The position numbers and the translations under genes are program-made. DNA of 54,081 nucleotides from Candidatus Dojkabacteria bacterium. Its GTDB lineage: Bacteria; Patescibacteria; Dojkabacteria; B142; JAFGFJ01. Of this stretch, positions 25,748-33,468 are shown one piece after another. The stretch covers positions 1-54,081 of the forward strand of contig JAFGFJ010000003.1 of NCBI GenBank assembly GCA_016931155.1, written 5' to 3'. Below the pieces are notes generated by a model. It did no database searches. It was given only the letters and a program-made list of their open reading frames with translations, and was not told the DNA's origin. Every line of letters starts with the position of its first letter. The stretch's first letter is position 1.

Positions 25748-28129
25748 ATGTATTACTTAATTCTTTCTGCAATAATCTGCTTTCAGGTATTCCTGAATAT
25801 TATAGTACTCACCGGGAACTTCAATAGTAAAACAAACAGATGGTTTGTTTTGATGAATATCGGTATTATGGTTTGGATAAGTAGTATTTCCCTTGCGAAT
25901 ATTCAATTTAGAGCATTCGCATTTTCCCTGTTCATCAACCAACTTTCATTTATTAGTGTAATTCTTTTCTCATTATTTCTGTTCTTCTTTGTCCAGAATT
26001 TCCCAAGAGAAGTCAAAGTCACTTCCTTTTTTTCTAAAATAATCTTACCCATTAGTGCAGTAGTATGGATCATCTTAATATTTCGAACAAATCTGATAAT
26101 TGAGAACCTTGTTAGAGTCGAAGACAGATATGATATAGAAAGAGGAACACTTTACTTTCCATACATACTCTATATTTTGCTCATAGTTCTAAAAAGTATT
26201 AGGTTATTGGTCAAAAAATACATAGTTTCTGAAGCAATAGAAAAAGCCAAGCTGAAGTTGCTGATCATTAGTTTCGTTCTGATAACAATAGTGATTCTAA
26301 TGACTAACGCAATTATCCCTTCAGTTACAAAAACCACAGTGTCTTCAAATTATGGACCATTTGCAATCATTTTTTGGCTCGGCATAATTGCATATACAAC
26401 AAGAAAACATCGTCTGCTTGATGCACGATTTCTTCTTGGTAAACTTGTCTATTATTTACTTCTCTCTATTATCCTTTATTGTTTTTTTTATGGAATCACA
26501 GCAATACATATGCGGTTTTTTGGCAGTATATACAACATCAATGCCTACGCAATTGGACTGCTCTATGCAATATTGACAGTATCAATTTTCAACGGTGCAA
26601 ACAATTTTATTCGCAAATATATTGACTCCAAACTAATCAATCCGGGCTATGATCCGCTTGAGACCGTTGACGAACTTGGAAACCAGATTGCAACTATCCT
26701 GGATATTAACAGAATAGGAGAAACTGTCCTTTCCACAATTGCAAGAACAATAAGACCAGGATATAAATCACTTATTGTCATACCAAACAAGAAAAAAGGA
26801 AACCCTTTTGAAATAAACTACAAAGGACAGACAATGAAGTTCGAGCCTGAAAATTATGAACTAGCTCAAGAGATATGGAAAGTAACCGGAAAAGATCCAA
26901 TTGTTTACGATGAGATCCAACAGGATTTATTTTCACGCTATGCACCAAAACAGCTGCAAATACGGAGTATAAAAAAGGCAATGGAAAGAAATCTACTCAA
27001 AGTACTTGTACCTCTTGGTCAAAATGAAAATATCTGTGGAATATTAATTTTAGGTCAAAAAGAAGCTGATACTCCTTATACAGTACAGGATATTGAGTTT
27101 CTAAAGAGTATCGCCAGTACGACAAGGGTCGCAGTTGAGCGTGCCATTTTCTATGAAGAGGTTGTCGATCTTAATCGCAATCTTTTGCTTAGAATCGATG
27201 AAGCTACAAAAGAACTCCAAACTAAAAATAAAGATCTACAAAATGCTCTTGATACTGTCAAAGAAATTCAGAGAAGAGAGAGAGACATGATTGACATTAT
27301 GGGTCACGAGCTTCGTACACCTATTACTATTGTCAGAAATGCTATTTCTCTGATAAACAACAGCATTGAAAAAAATCAAAACATTCCTCTCGAATCACTA
27401 GCAAAGTATATAAAAATGGCACAGGAATCTGCTGAAAGAGAAGTAAGCCTCATAGAAACCCTATTAAGTGCAACAAAGGTCGATGCACAAAGGCTCCAAC
27501 TCTTCAGAGAAAATATTGATTTCAGGGATGTTGTACACGATTCCATTCTTGCTCTAAAGCCTAAAGCTGAGGCCAAAAGTCTCCATATAATATACAATGA
27601 GCCCCGGATTCTACCTGAAGTTTATGCAGATAGAACAAGAGTGCAAGAAGTAATGGACAATCTTCTTTCAAATGCAATTAAATACACTGAAAGAGGATAT
27701 ATTGAAATAAAACTGGAGACAAAAAGAGATTATTTAAAATGTTCTATCAAAGATACAGGACTTGGAATACCGCTGGAAGATATTCCTAACCTGGGAAAAA
27801 AGTTTTATAGAGTAAAATCCCATCTGGATGAAGAGAAAGAAAGTCCAATCGTGAGGCCTGGCGGCACTGGGCTAGGGCTTTATGTTTCTTTTGAGTTAGT
27901 AAAAGTTCATGGAGGCAAAGTTAGCGTAGAAAGCGAAATAGGGAAGGGATCCACATTCAGCTTTACTTTCCCTGTTTATAAAGACCAGAAGATTGAGAAG
28001 GCAGAATCAACAATGGAAAAAGACTTATTCAAGAGACTTGGTATGAAGACAAAAGCAGAAAGAGAAAGAGAAGCAGCAAAGGCAAGAAAGAAAAGAAAGA
28101 AACCTGGTCAGAGGGAAATTTCAGACTGA
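25748..28129 (+). CDS. Membrane sensor histidine kinase (multi-TM, GAF, HisKA, HATPase)
   Basis: 793 residues from ATG 25748 (TTG 25733 would add five). About eight membrane helices fill residues 1-300, like the 7TM/MASE-type sensor domains of ComP-like kinases. A GAF-like domain follows (ILILGQKEADTPYTVQDIEF), then a coiled coil, the H box MGHELRTP (His 520), N box NLLSNAIKYT, G1 DTGLGIP and G2 GGTGLGLYVS. The basic tail ends with repeated Lys/Arg-rich helix. It autophosphorylates on His and passes phosphate to a response regulator, but none is adjacent, so it is an orphan in this window. The signal is unknown. Confidence 0.93.
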   Translation: MYYLILSAIICFQVFLNIIVLTGNFNSKTNRWFVLMNIGIMVWISSISLANIQFRAFAFSLFINQLSFISVILFSLFLFFFVQNFPREVKVTSFFSKIILPISAVVWIILIFRTNLIIENLVRVEDRYDIERGTLYFPYILYILLIVLKSIRLLVKKYIVSEAIEKAKLKLLIISFVLITIVILMTNAIIPSVTKTTVSSNYGPFAIIFWLGIIAYTTRKHRLLDARFLLGKLVYYLLLSIILYCFFYGITAIHMRFFGSIYNINAYAIGLLYAILTVSIFNGANNFIRKYIDSKLINPGYDPLETVDELGNQIATILDINRIGETVLSTIARTIRPGYKSLIVIPNKKKGNPFEINYKGQTMKFEPENYELAQEIWKVTGKDPIVYDEIQQDLFSRYAPKQLQIRSIKKAMERNLLKVLVPLGQNENICGILILGQKEADTPYTVQDIEFLKSIASTTRVAVERAIFYEEVVDLNRNLLLRIDEATKELQTKNKDLQNALDTVKEIQRRERDMIDIMGHELRTPITIVRNAISLINNSIEKNQNIPLESLAKYIKMAQESAEREVSLIETLLSATKVDAQRLQLFRENIDFRDVVHDSILALKPKAEAKSLHIIYNEPRILPEVYADRTRVQEVMDNLLSNAIKYTERGYIEIKLETKRDYLKCSIKDTGLGIPLEDIPNLGKKFYRVKSHLDEEKESPIVRPGGTGLGLYVSFELVKVHGGKVSVESEIGKGSTFSFTFPVYKDQKIEKAESTMEKDLFKRLGMKTKAEREREAAKARKKRKKPGQREISD

Positions 28130-28689
28130 TACCCCAAGTATTTCAGCCACAAGTTTATCTCATATGCCAGGTTAATTATCAATCCCAGGCATCCTTTGTT
28201 TTAGAATAAAAGACAATTACCCCTATGAAATCTTATTCTATATGGACGGGTTTTTACTGTACACTGCTGGTGGATAACTTTAGGTAATATTTATTTCGCT
28301 ACTCTACTCCCAGTAGAATTTCTATTCTCAGTAGACATAAGTTGCTCGCTTTTTCCATAAATCCCGTAATTTGTTTCCCAACTATGTGGACAAGACAACC
28401 TCAAAGTCACTACAAAAGAATACAATTTTCGTAGTACAAAAATTGCACTAATTACCAGGGCTTATTAAATCCTAACTGCCCCTTGTCTTGCCTGATAAGT
28501 CTTTGCAGAATTTGTATAATCTCGTGTAGATTGAAAAAAACTAAATACTATTACAAACATTTTCAAACTTGTGTCATAATAAATTTAGAACGAATTGTTC
28601 CGTAATTTCGATGTTTTTTACAGTACTTCAAAAAGCGTGTTCTAAAAAATATATATTTACGTAACACATTAAATCAACAAGAGGATAAT
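28130..28689. other. Intergenic region upstream of mutL
   Basis: These 560 bases contain no coding frame I can support. There are scattered -10-like hexamers (TGTATAAT near 28516-28523; TCATAAT near 28574-28580), and GAGGATAATATG gives mutL a fair ribosome site. No strong hairpin was recognised. Confidence 0.45.
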
Positions 28690-30525
28690 ATGACAAAAAT
28701 CAAAAAACTCCCACAAAGCGTTATAAACCAGATAGCAGCAGGAGAAGTGGTTGAAAGACCAGCATCGGTAGTCAAAGAACTTATTGAGAATTCGATTGAC
28801 GCAAAATCCACTCAAATCACAGTAAAAATTGAAAATGCCGGCAAAAAACTGATTGAAATAACAGATAATGGCATCGGTATGAACAGGGAAGATGCAAAAA
28901 AAGCTTTCGAACAGCATAGTACTTCAAAGATTTCGTCAGTCGAGGATCTGGAAAAGATTGACACAATGGGCTTCAGAGGAGAAGCTCTTGCAAGTATTTC
29001 TTCAGTGTCAAAGGTCTCTCTTTATACGAAGGAACGTGATTCTGAAGAATCAGGCATAAAAGCTGTGGCAGGAGCAGAAAAAGTGGATCTTATTGAAGAA
29101 ACAGGTGTAGAGGAAGGAGCAAGAATCACTGTCGAAAACCTTTTTACGAATGTTCCTGCAAGAAAAAAATTTCTAAAAAGTGATGCAACCGAGCTAAAAT
29201 ATATCACTGACATGTTCGTCCGGCTTTCACTTTCAAGACCAGGTATTCACTTTGAACTACACAACAACGGGAAACCCTTATACATCCTCCCACGAACAGA
29301 TAATTTGAAGCAAAGAGTATTCGACCTTTTTGGAGGTGATATTTCCTCAAAACTGATAGAAGTGAACTACAACTCCCCGACTATCCAAATCACTGGATTT
29401 ACTGGTCACCCCAGTGTTTCACAGAATAATAGCAACAAACAGTTCATTTTTTTAAATAACAGACCGGTTCATGAAAAAGTCGCAGCAAAGGCGATTAGTA
29501 CTGCGTTTCACACTCTAATCCCGGGAGATAAATATCCTGTTTACTTTCTTTTAATAAAAATTGACCCTTCAAGAGTTGATGTTAATGTTCACCCCAGAAA
29601 AAATGAGGTTAAATTTGAAGATAGTCAGTCTCTTTTTATGGCTGTAAAACAGGCAGTAGAACAAAGTTTGCATAATTATCTACAATCCGAGCTTAGAACA
29701 AGAGTAAATAACCTGGAAGAAACCACAATATCCAGGACGGATTATAAATCGGGATACACGCCCATACCTGAAAGACCACAATGGAAAGGCGAAAAAAATA
29801 CCGGTTCAAAGGCTCTGAATATGAAACCAGACGTTTCCTCAATAGAAGAAAGTATAAGATTCTCACAGACCATTCTAAATAAACCGGAGAATGACCCAGA
29901 TAACCAAACACCGAGACTGCCTGGAGAAGATCTATCTTCTTTCCCTAATGAAGGCTTTCTACAGATTTTCAATACATACTTACTCATCACAAAAGGAGAG
30001 AGACTCCTTATTATAGATCAACACGCCGCTGCAGAGAGAATCACCTATGAAGAACTTATGGAAAAATATAATAAAGGAGAAAAAATAGAACAACAACAGC
30101 TTCTCACTCCTATCACAGTTGACCTCAAACCATACCTTACTCAGACACTCGTAGACAATCTGGAAAATTTTAGAAATTTCGGATTCAATATCGAAGAATT
30201 TGGAGAAGCTACATTTCAAGTCAACTCAATTCCTGCTATTTTCAAAGAATCGGATATTGAAAGTCTTCTGATAGAGACTCTTGAAATACTTACTCAAGAA
30301 ATAAAAACTACTACTCCAATAGAAACAATTATGGATAGAATGCTTGCAAGTATGGCATGTCACGGAAGCATTAGAGCAGGGCAGAAGCTTAGCAGAGAAC
30401 AGACACAATACCTAATTGAAAAACTACTAAAGTGCAAAAAGCCCTATTCCTGCCCTCACGGTCGCCCAATAATCTGGGAGATCTCAAGATACGAAATAGA
30501 AAAGAAATTTAAAAGAGCAAAATAA
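28690..30525 (+). CDS. mutL: DNA mismatch repair protein MutL
   Basis: 611 residues. The GHKL ATPase carries NQIAAGEVVERPASVVKEL, ENSIDA, DNGIGM and GFRGEALASI. The C-terminal domain has DQHAAAERITYEE, the metal-binding DQHA(X)2E(X)4E motif of the nicking endonuclease, plus ACHGSIRAGQ and CPHGRP. This is therefore the endonuclease type, as in bacteria lacking MutH. A polar linker joins the halves. It couples mismatch recognition by MutS to strand removal. No MutS is in the window. A GAGGATAAT ribosome site precedes the ATG. Confidence 0.97.
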   Translation: MTKIKKLPQSVINQIAAGEVVERPASVVKELIENSIDAKSTQITVKIENAGKKLIEITDNGIGMNREDAKKAFEQHSTSKISSVEDLEKIDTMGFRGEALASISSVSKVSLYTKERDSEESGIKAVAGAEKVDLIEETGVEEGARITVENLFTNVPARKKFLKSDATELKYITDMFVRLSLSRPGIHFELHNNGKPLYILPRTDNLKQRVFDLFGGDISSKLIEVNYNSPTIQITGFTGHPSVSQNNSNKQFIFLNNRPVHEKVAAKAISTAFHTLIPGDKYPVYFLLIKIDPSRVDVNVHPRKNEVKFEDSQSLFMAVKQAVEQSLHNYLQSELRTRVNNLEETTISRTDYKSGYTPIPERPQWKGEKNTGSKALNMKPDVSSIEESIRFSQTILNKPENDPDNQTPRLPGEDLSSFPNEGFLQIFNTYLLITKGERLLIIDQHAAAERITYEELMEKYNKGEKIEQQQLLTPITVDLKPYLTQTLVDNLENFRNFGFNIEEFGEATFQVNSIPAIFKESDIESLLIETLEILTQEIKTTTPIETIMDRMLASMACHGSIRAGQKLSREQTQYLIEKLLKCKKPYSCPHGRPIIWEISRYEIEKKFKRAK

Positions 30526-30572
30526 AAATGGAATAGTACAAGAAATATCAATAAACTTATCAGATTATAATC

Positions 30573-31139
30573 ATGGCAAAAATATATCCGTTCAATAGAA
30601 AATCATTGGAAAGTTTAAAGGAATTACTTAGAAAAATAGAACCTGCATTTCTTTTTCTAATACCAGCTTTTGCAATTATAGCAATGATTCTGGCAGTCAC
30701 TGGAGCATTCCAGTTTTTCGGAAGCACTTACGAATCATCAACCGATTCAAACCATATTAACGAAGAAACAGATGCCTCAAAACTCAGTACTGTACACTTA
30801 GGAGAAGACCAAATCACAATTAAGGTAGAAATCGCTGATTCCAGCAAAGAGTGGACAAACGGACTTATGAATAGAAATTACCTTCCTTCCGATCATGGCA
30901 TGTTATTTGTTTTCCCAGATGAAAATATCAGGTCATTTTGGATGAAAGATACATACATCCCTCTCGATATTATTTACATTAATTCTGAAAAAGAAATTAT
31001 TGATATTTACGAATCTGTCGAACCTTTAAATGAAGAAAAAAGTTATACTTCAAAGAGTGGGGCAAAATATGTACTTGAAGTCAACGGAGGTTTCGTCAAA
31101 AAAAATGATATTCGTGAAGGAATGAGGATTTACTTTTGA
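30573..31139 (+). CDS. DUF192 (COG1430) membrane-anchored protein
   Basis: 188 residues. A cytoplasmic N-terminus (residues 1-27) precedes one membrane helix (about 28-50), then the DUF192 domain outside: IKVEIADSSKEWTNGLMNR, GMLFVFPDENIRSFWMKDT, PLDIIYIN, and GAKYVLEVNGGF. The conserved FWMKDT and IPLDIIYIN strands are diagnostic. The biochemical role of DUF192 is not known. It lies 47 bases after mutL and is probably in its transcript. Confidence 0.93.
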   Translation: MAKIYPFNRKSLESLKELLRKIEPAFLFLIPAFAIIAMILAVTGAFQFFGSTYESSTDSNHINEETDASKLSTVHLGEDQITIKVEIADSSKEWTNGLMNRNYLPSDHGMLFVFPDENIRSFWMKDTYIPLDIIYINSEKEIIDIYESVEPLNEEKSYTSKSGAKYVLEVNGGFVKKNDIREGMRIYF

Positions 31140-31249
31140 CCTCGAAATTGAATAAATTTGATAATCAATATTCAAAGGGTTCAGAATAAGGTGTTCAAAT
31201 TTATTACTCAACTTTTACTATTTTAAGCCCTATAGTCTCCATTGTTCAT

Positions 31250-31258
31250 TGATATAAT
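31250..31258 (+). promoter_or_regulatory. Extended -10 promoter before the structured RNA
   Basis: TGA-TATAAT (31250-31258) forms an extended -10. The predicted start of transcription near 31265 falls exactly on the first base of helix P1 of the RNA, which supports the call. No clear -35 box was found. Confidence 0.5.
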
Positions 31259-31375
31259 CACGAGTAAGTTGCTGGTTATAGTGAGTTAACAAGGGGTAGT
31301 AGTGGGCAAACTAACAGTTGGGAACATAATAAAAGAGACCCCTTAGGTATAGCCACATTTTGATCAATATAATGC

Positions 31376-31405
31376 TTGACATTGTATCAAAACAACTTAT
31401 ATAAT
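31376..31405 (+). promoter_or_regulatory. Near-consensus sigma-70 promoter inside the RNA region
   Basis: TTGACA (31376-31381) and TATAAT (31400-31405) both match consensus perfectly, with an 18-base spacer. The start of transcription near 31412 would coincide with the first base of the 31412-31433 hairpin. It may drive a short RNA of about 89 bases ending at the terminator. Confidence 0.6.
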
Positions 31406-31474
31406 GTGGATGAAATTTGGTCAACCAAATTTCGTAAAAAGCAAAAGGCAGTAAAAATAGTTAAAAGTGCAAGC

Positions 31475-31500
31475 AAAAAAGTCTCCTCGGAGACTTTTTT
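31475..31500 (+). terminator. Intrinsic terminator of the structured RNA
   Basis: AAAAAAGTCTC-CTCG-GAGACTTTTTT: an 11-bp stem (stable GC core) with a T6 tract within the 3' arm. It points in the plus direction and can also work on the minus strand. Confidence 0.9.
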
Positions 31501-31625
31501 GTTGTGTTAATTTCGATACTATGACGTCGAATTTTCTTCTCTTGCAATTGTACAATTTCTTCCCTACAATTTTACCATAATAGAAAAAGAGCAATCATTA
31601 GACTTTGGAGGAGGTGACATAAATT

Positions 31626-32003
31626 ATGAAAAAACTATTTATAGTAGCATCAGTTGCTATCATTGCAATGTCTTCATTTGCACTAGCTGGAACAACTGCA
31701 CTTGCTCAAGTGGATGACGACCCATTTGGTACTTACGAATACACATACAGTTCTTCAGATGATGAAGAAGCAGCAAAGGCACTTATGGGTGTTGGTATGA
31801 TTTTCTGGGTAGTTTTTTGTTGTGTATGGCTTCTTATTTCTGGAGGTTTAGCTTTCTGGGTTTATAGTGACTCAAAGAAGAACAGTGTTGAGAACGGAGT
31901 ACTATGGGCAGTACTTACATTTCTTTTTGGATTGATTCCGCTTTTGATTTACTTTTTGGCAATCAAGAAGAACTCATCTGGGAGCAGTTCTGCAAAGGAG
32001 TAA
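31626..32003 (+). CDS. Small exported or membrane protein with signal peptide
   Basis: 125 residues. A signal peptide (MKKLFIVASVAIIAMSSFAL, likely cut near residue 28) is followed by an acidic Tyr/Ser-rich stretch, then two membrane helices, the first with a CC pair (VVFCCVWLLISGGLAFWVY) and the second after GVLWAVLTFLFGLIPLL, ending in a Ser-rich tail. The ribosome site GGAGGAGGTGA is the strongest in the window, so the protein is probably abundant. Its leader is 125 bases after the structured RNA terminator, and a strong terminator follows it. The second helix pair resembles phospholipase-D-nuclease-N-type membrane domains; the function is unknown. Confidence 0.85.
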   Translation: MKKLFIVASVAIIAMSSFALAGTTALAQVDDDPFGTYEYTYSSSDDEEAAKALMGVGMIFWVVFCCVWLLISGGLAFWVYSDSKKNSVENGVLWAVLTFLFGLIPLLIYFLAIKKNSSGSSSAKE

Positions 32004-32026
32004 GAAAGATAAATTTGTGGATTAAA

Positions 32027-32053
32027 AGGTCGCGTTTGCACGCGACCTTTTTT
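32027..32053 (+). terminator. Strong intrinsic terminator
   Basis: AGGTCGCG-TTTGCA-CGCGACCT is a perfect 8-bp GC-rich stem followed by T6, 24 bases after the stop of the exported protein gene. Confidence 0.95.
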
Positions 32054-32349
32054 ATTGTATTGTTATCGTTTTTCCAATTCCAATAGTAAAACCGATATGT
32101 CACTTATTCATCCGTTTATCCTTCCATCCGTTCATCCTTTAAAGGACATCAATGACATTGCAGGAATGTTTCTATCGTTAATTCGATGGAATATCTGGCA
32201 AGACCGAGCAAAGCTTCCCTTCATTTCGACACTCAAAGAACAACCAGGTGGACAAACCCTTAATACACAACGTATAATTTAGCCGTAATTCAGAACTAAA
32301 TTATGGTTATAGTTTTAGTTATTGTTACAATTACATTATCCTTTTTATT
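32054..32349. other. Intergenic region upstream of clpP
   Basis: A 61-residue plus-strand frame from ATG 32097 is present but looks unconvincing and is not called. Near 32106-32137 there is an imperfect 16-bp direct repeat (GGATGAACGGATGGAA and GGATAAACGGATGAA on the minus strand). The promoter of clpP was not identified. Confidence 0.35.
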
Positions 32350-32931
32350 ATGAATTCATATTTAATACCAACAATAATTGAGAAGGGAAGAGATGGAGAA
32401 AGAGCATATGATATCTACTCCAGGCTTTTGAAGGAGAGAATAGTCTTTCTTGGAACACCAATAGATGACCAGGTTGCAAACGCAATTGTGGCTCAACTAC
32501 TATTTTTACAAAAGGAAAACGCCGAAAAAGATATAGTGATGTATGTAAACAGTCCAGGTGGAGTGATTTATTCCGGTCTTGCAATAATTGATACAATGAA
32601 CCACGTCAAACCAGATATAAGCACAGTCGCAGTAGGGACAGCAGCCTCAATGGCAACCCTTATCCTCACAAGCGGAACAAAAGGCAAGAGATTTGCTCTT
32701 CCAAACAGTATGATCCATATGCATCAGCCAATTGGAGGTGCAAGAGGACAGGCTAGTGATATAGAAATAGAAGCGAAGGAGATATTGAGACTAAAGGATC
32801 TGACAACCAGTATACTTGTCAAAAATACAGGACAGGAAAAATCAAAGGTAGCAAAAGACATAGACAGGGATTATCATATGACAGCGAGAGATGCTTTGAA
32901 ATACGGACTTATTGATAAAGTAATTGGATAA
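32350..32931 (+). CDS. clpP: ATP-dependent Clp protease proteolytic subunit
   Basis: 193 residues, the usual length. Catalytic triad: Ser in GTAASMA (canonical GQAASMG), His in SMIHMHQP, Asp in DIDRDYHM. The oxyanion segment VNSPGGVIYSG is intact. It forms the tetradecameric chamber of Clp proteases that degrade unfolded or tagged proteins after unfolding by ClpX/ClpA-type ATPases. No Clp ATPase is nearby. A tRNA-Val follows on the same strand. No typical ribosome site precedes the ATG. Confidence 0.97.
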   Translation: MNSYLIPTIIEKGRDGERAYDIYSRLLKERIVFLGTPIDDQVANAIVAQLLFLQKENAEKDIVMYVNSPGGVIYSGLAIIDTMNHVKPDISTVAVGTAASMATLILTSGTKGKRFALPNSMIHMHQPIGGARGQASDIEIEAKEILRLKDLTTSILVKNTGQEKSKVAKDIDRDYHMTARDALKYGLIDKVIG

Positions 32932-33024
32932 AGGAGTAGAGAATACTCCTAGGATCCGTGAAACATTTGCGTGGCTAGGAATTTCAAGGTCGAATCTTTG
33001 CTTCTTTTTGACAATTTACTTTTT

Positions 33025-33100
33025 GGGCAGTTAGCTCAGCTGGTAGAGCACTCCCTTGACGTGGGAGTGGTCAGAGGTTCGAATCCTCTACTGCCCACCA
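33025..33100 (+). tRNA. tRNA-Val (anticodon GAC)
   Basis: Acceptor GGGCAGT (33025-33031) pairs with ACTGCCC (33090-33096), followed by discriminator A and encoded CCA. The anticodon loop TTGACGT lies between CTCCC and GGGAG. D-loop AGCTCAGCTGGTAGAGC and T-loop GGTTCGAATCC are standard. Confidence 0.97.
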
Positions 33101-33210
33101 GAACACTATATTCTATAAAAAAGCAGTTAAACCTCTGAAAACTCACAAGTAAACCCGATTCAATTTTAATTGTCTTTTCCTGAATTTTAAAATCATTTTA
33201 TTGACTTTTC

Positions 33211-33219
33211 TGCTATAAT
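33211..33219 (+). promoter_or_regulatory. Extended -10 promoter of thrS
   Basis: TGC-TATAAT (33211-33219) forms an extended -10. The start of transcription near 33226 is directly before the T-box-like leader. Confidence 0.6.
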
Positions 33220-33225
33220 ACCTTA

Positions 33226-33378
33226 TCAGTGAGAAGGCAACCAGTGAAAAGTCTTCAACATAAGCTAATACCATACAATTGAATACTGTACCAAAAGCAC
33301 AAAGAAGAGTGGAACCACGATAGAAAGTCGTCTCTAGTCAGTTGAAAATCAATTGATTGAGGACGACTTTTTTTTTGT
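33226..33378 (+). promoter_or_regulatory. T-box-like riboswitch leader with terminator, controlling thrS
   Basis: AGAGTGGAACCACG (33306-33319) matches the T-box consensus AGGGTGGNACCGCG at 12 of 14 fixed positions. A very stable terminator follows: AAAGTCGTC (33324-33332) with GACGACTTT (33362-33370), closing an inner 11-bp stem and followed by T6. The leader is short: about 80 bases from promoter to T-box, against 150 or more in canonical T-boxes. A small hairpin (TTCAA 33254-33258 with TTGAA 33279-33283) sits in the Stem I region. The TGGA bulge would pair with a tRNA ending UCCA. The specifier codon cannot be fixed by eye. Uncharged tRNA-Thr is the expected ligand because thrS follows. Confidence 0.75.
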
Positions 33379-33468
33379 TTTTACTAAAACTATTTTTTAA
33401 GTCGCAAAACCTCCCAGAGAATAACAAAAGAGATTCTCAAGAATAACTAATTATTAAATAATACAAAA

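Larger units (their letters stand above)
31265..31500 (+). ncRNA. Candidate structured RNA: three-way junction, hairpin and terminator
   Basis: Four helices nest into a three-way junction. P1: 31265-31271 with 31393-31399 (7 bp). P2: 31273-31280 with 31348-31355 (8 bp, one G-U). P3, stacked beyond P2: 31291-31297 with 31338-31344 (7 bp). P4: 31358-31368 with 31381-31392 (11 bp, one bulged T). Linkers at the junction are 1, 2 and 0 bases. A 10-bp hairpin (31412-31433) and an intrinsic terminator (31475-31500) follow. There is no open frame. It may be a free ncRNA of about 236 bases or a riboswitch-like leader of the exported protein gene at 31626. Signatures of tmRNA, RNase P, SRP and 6S RNA were not seen. 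Confidence 0.65.

Noticed and set aside
32097..32282. 61-residue frame upstream of clpP
   Set aside because: No ribosome site or domain; the region reads more like a repeat-containing intergenic stretch.
33201..33206. TTGACT as -35 box for thrS
   Set aside because: Only seven bases separate it from TATAAT, so it cannot pair with that -10. The extended TGC element is the better explanation.
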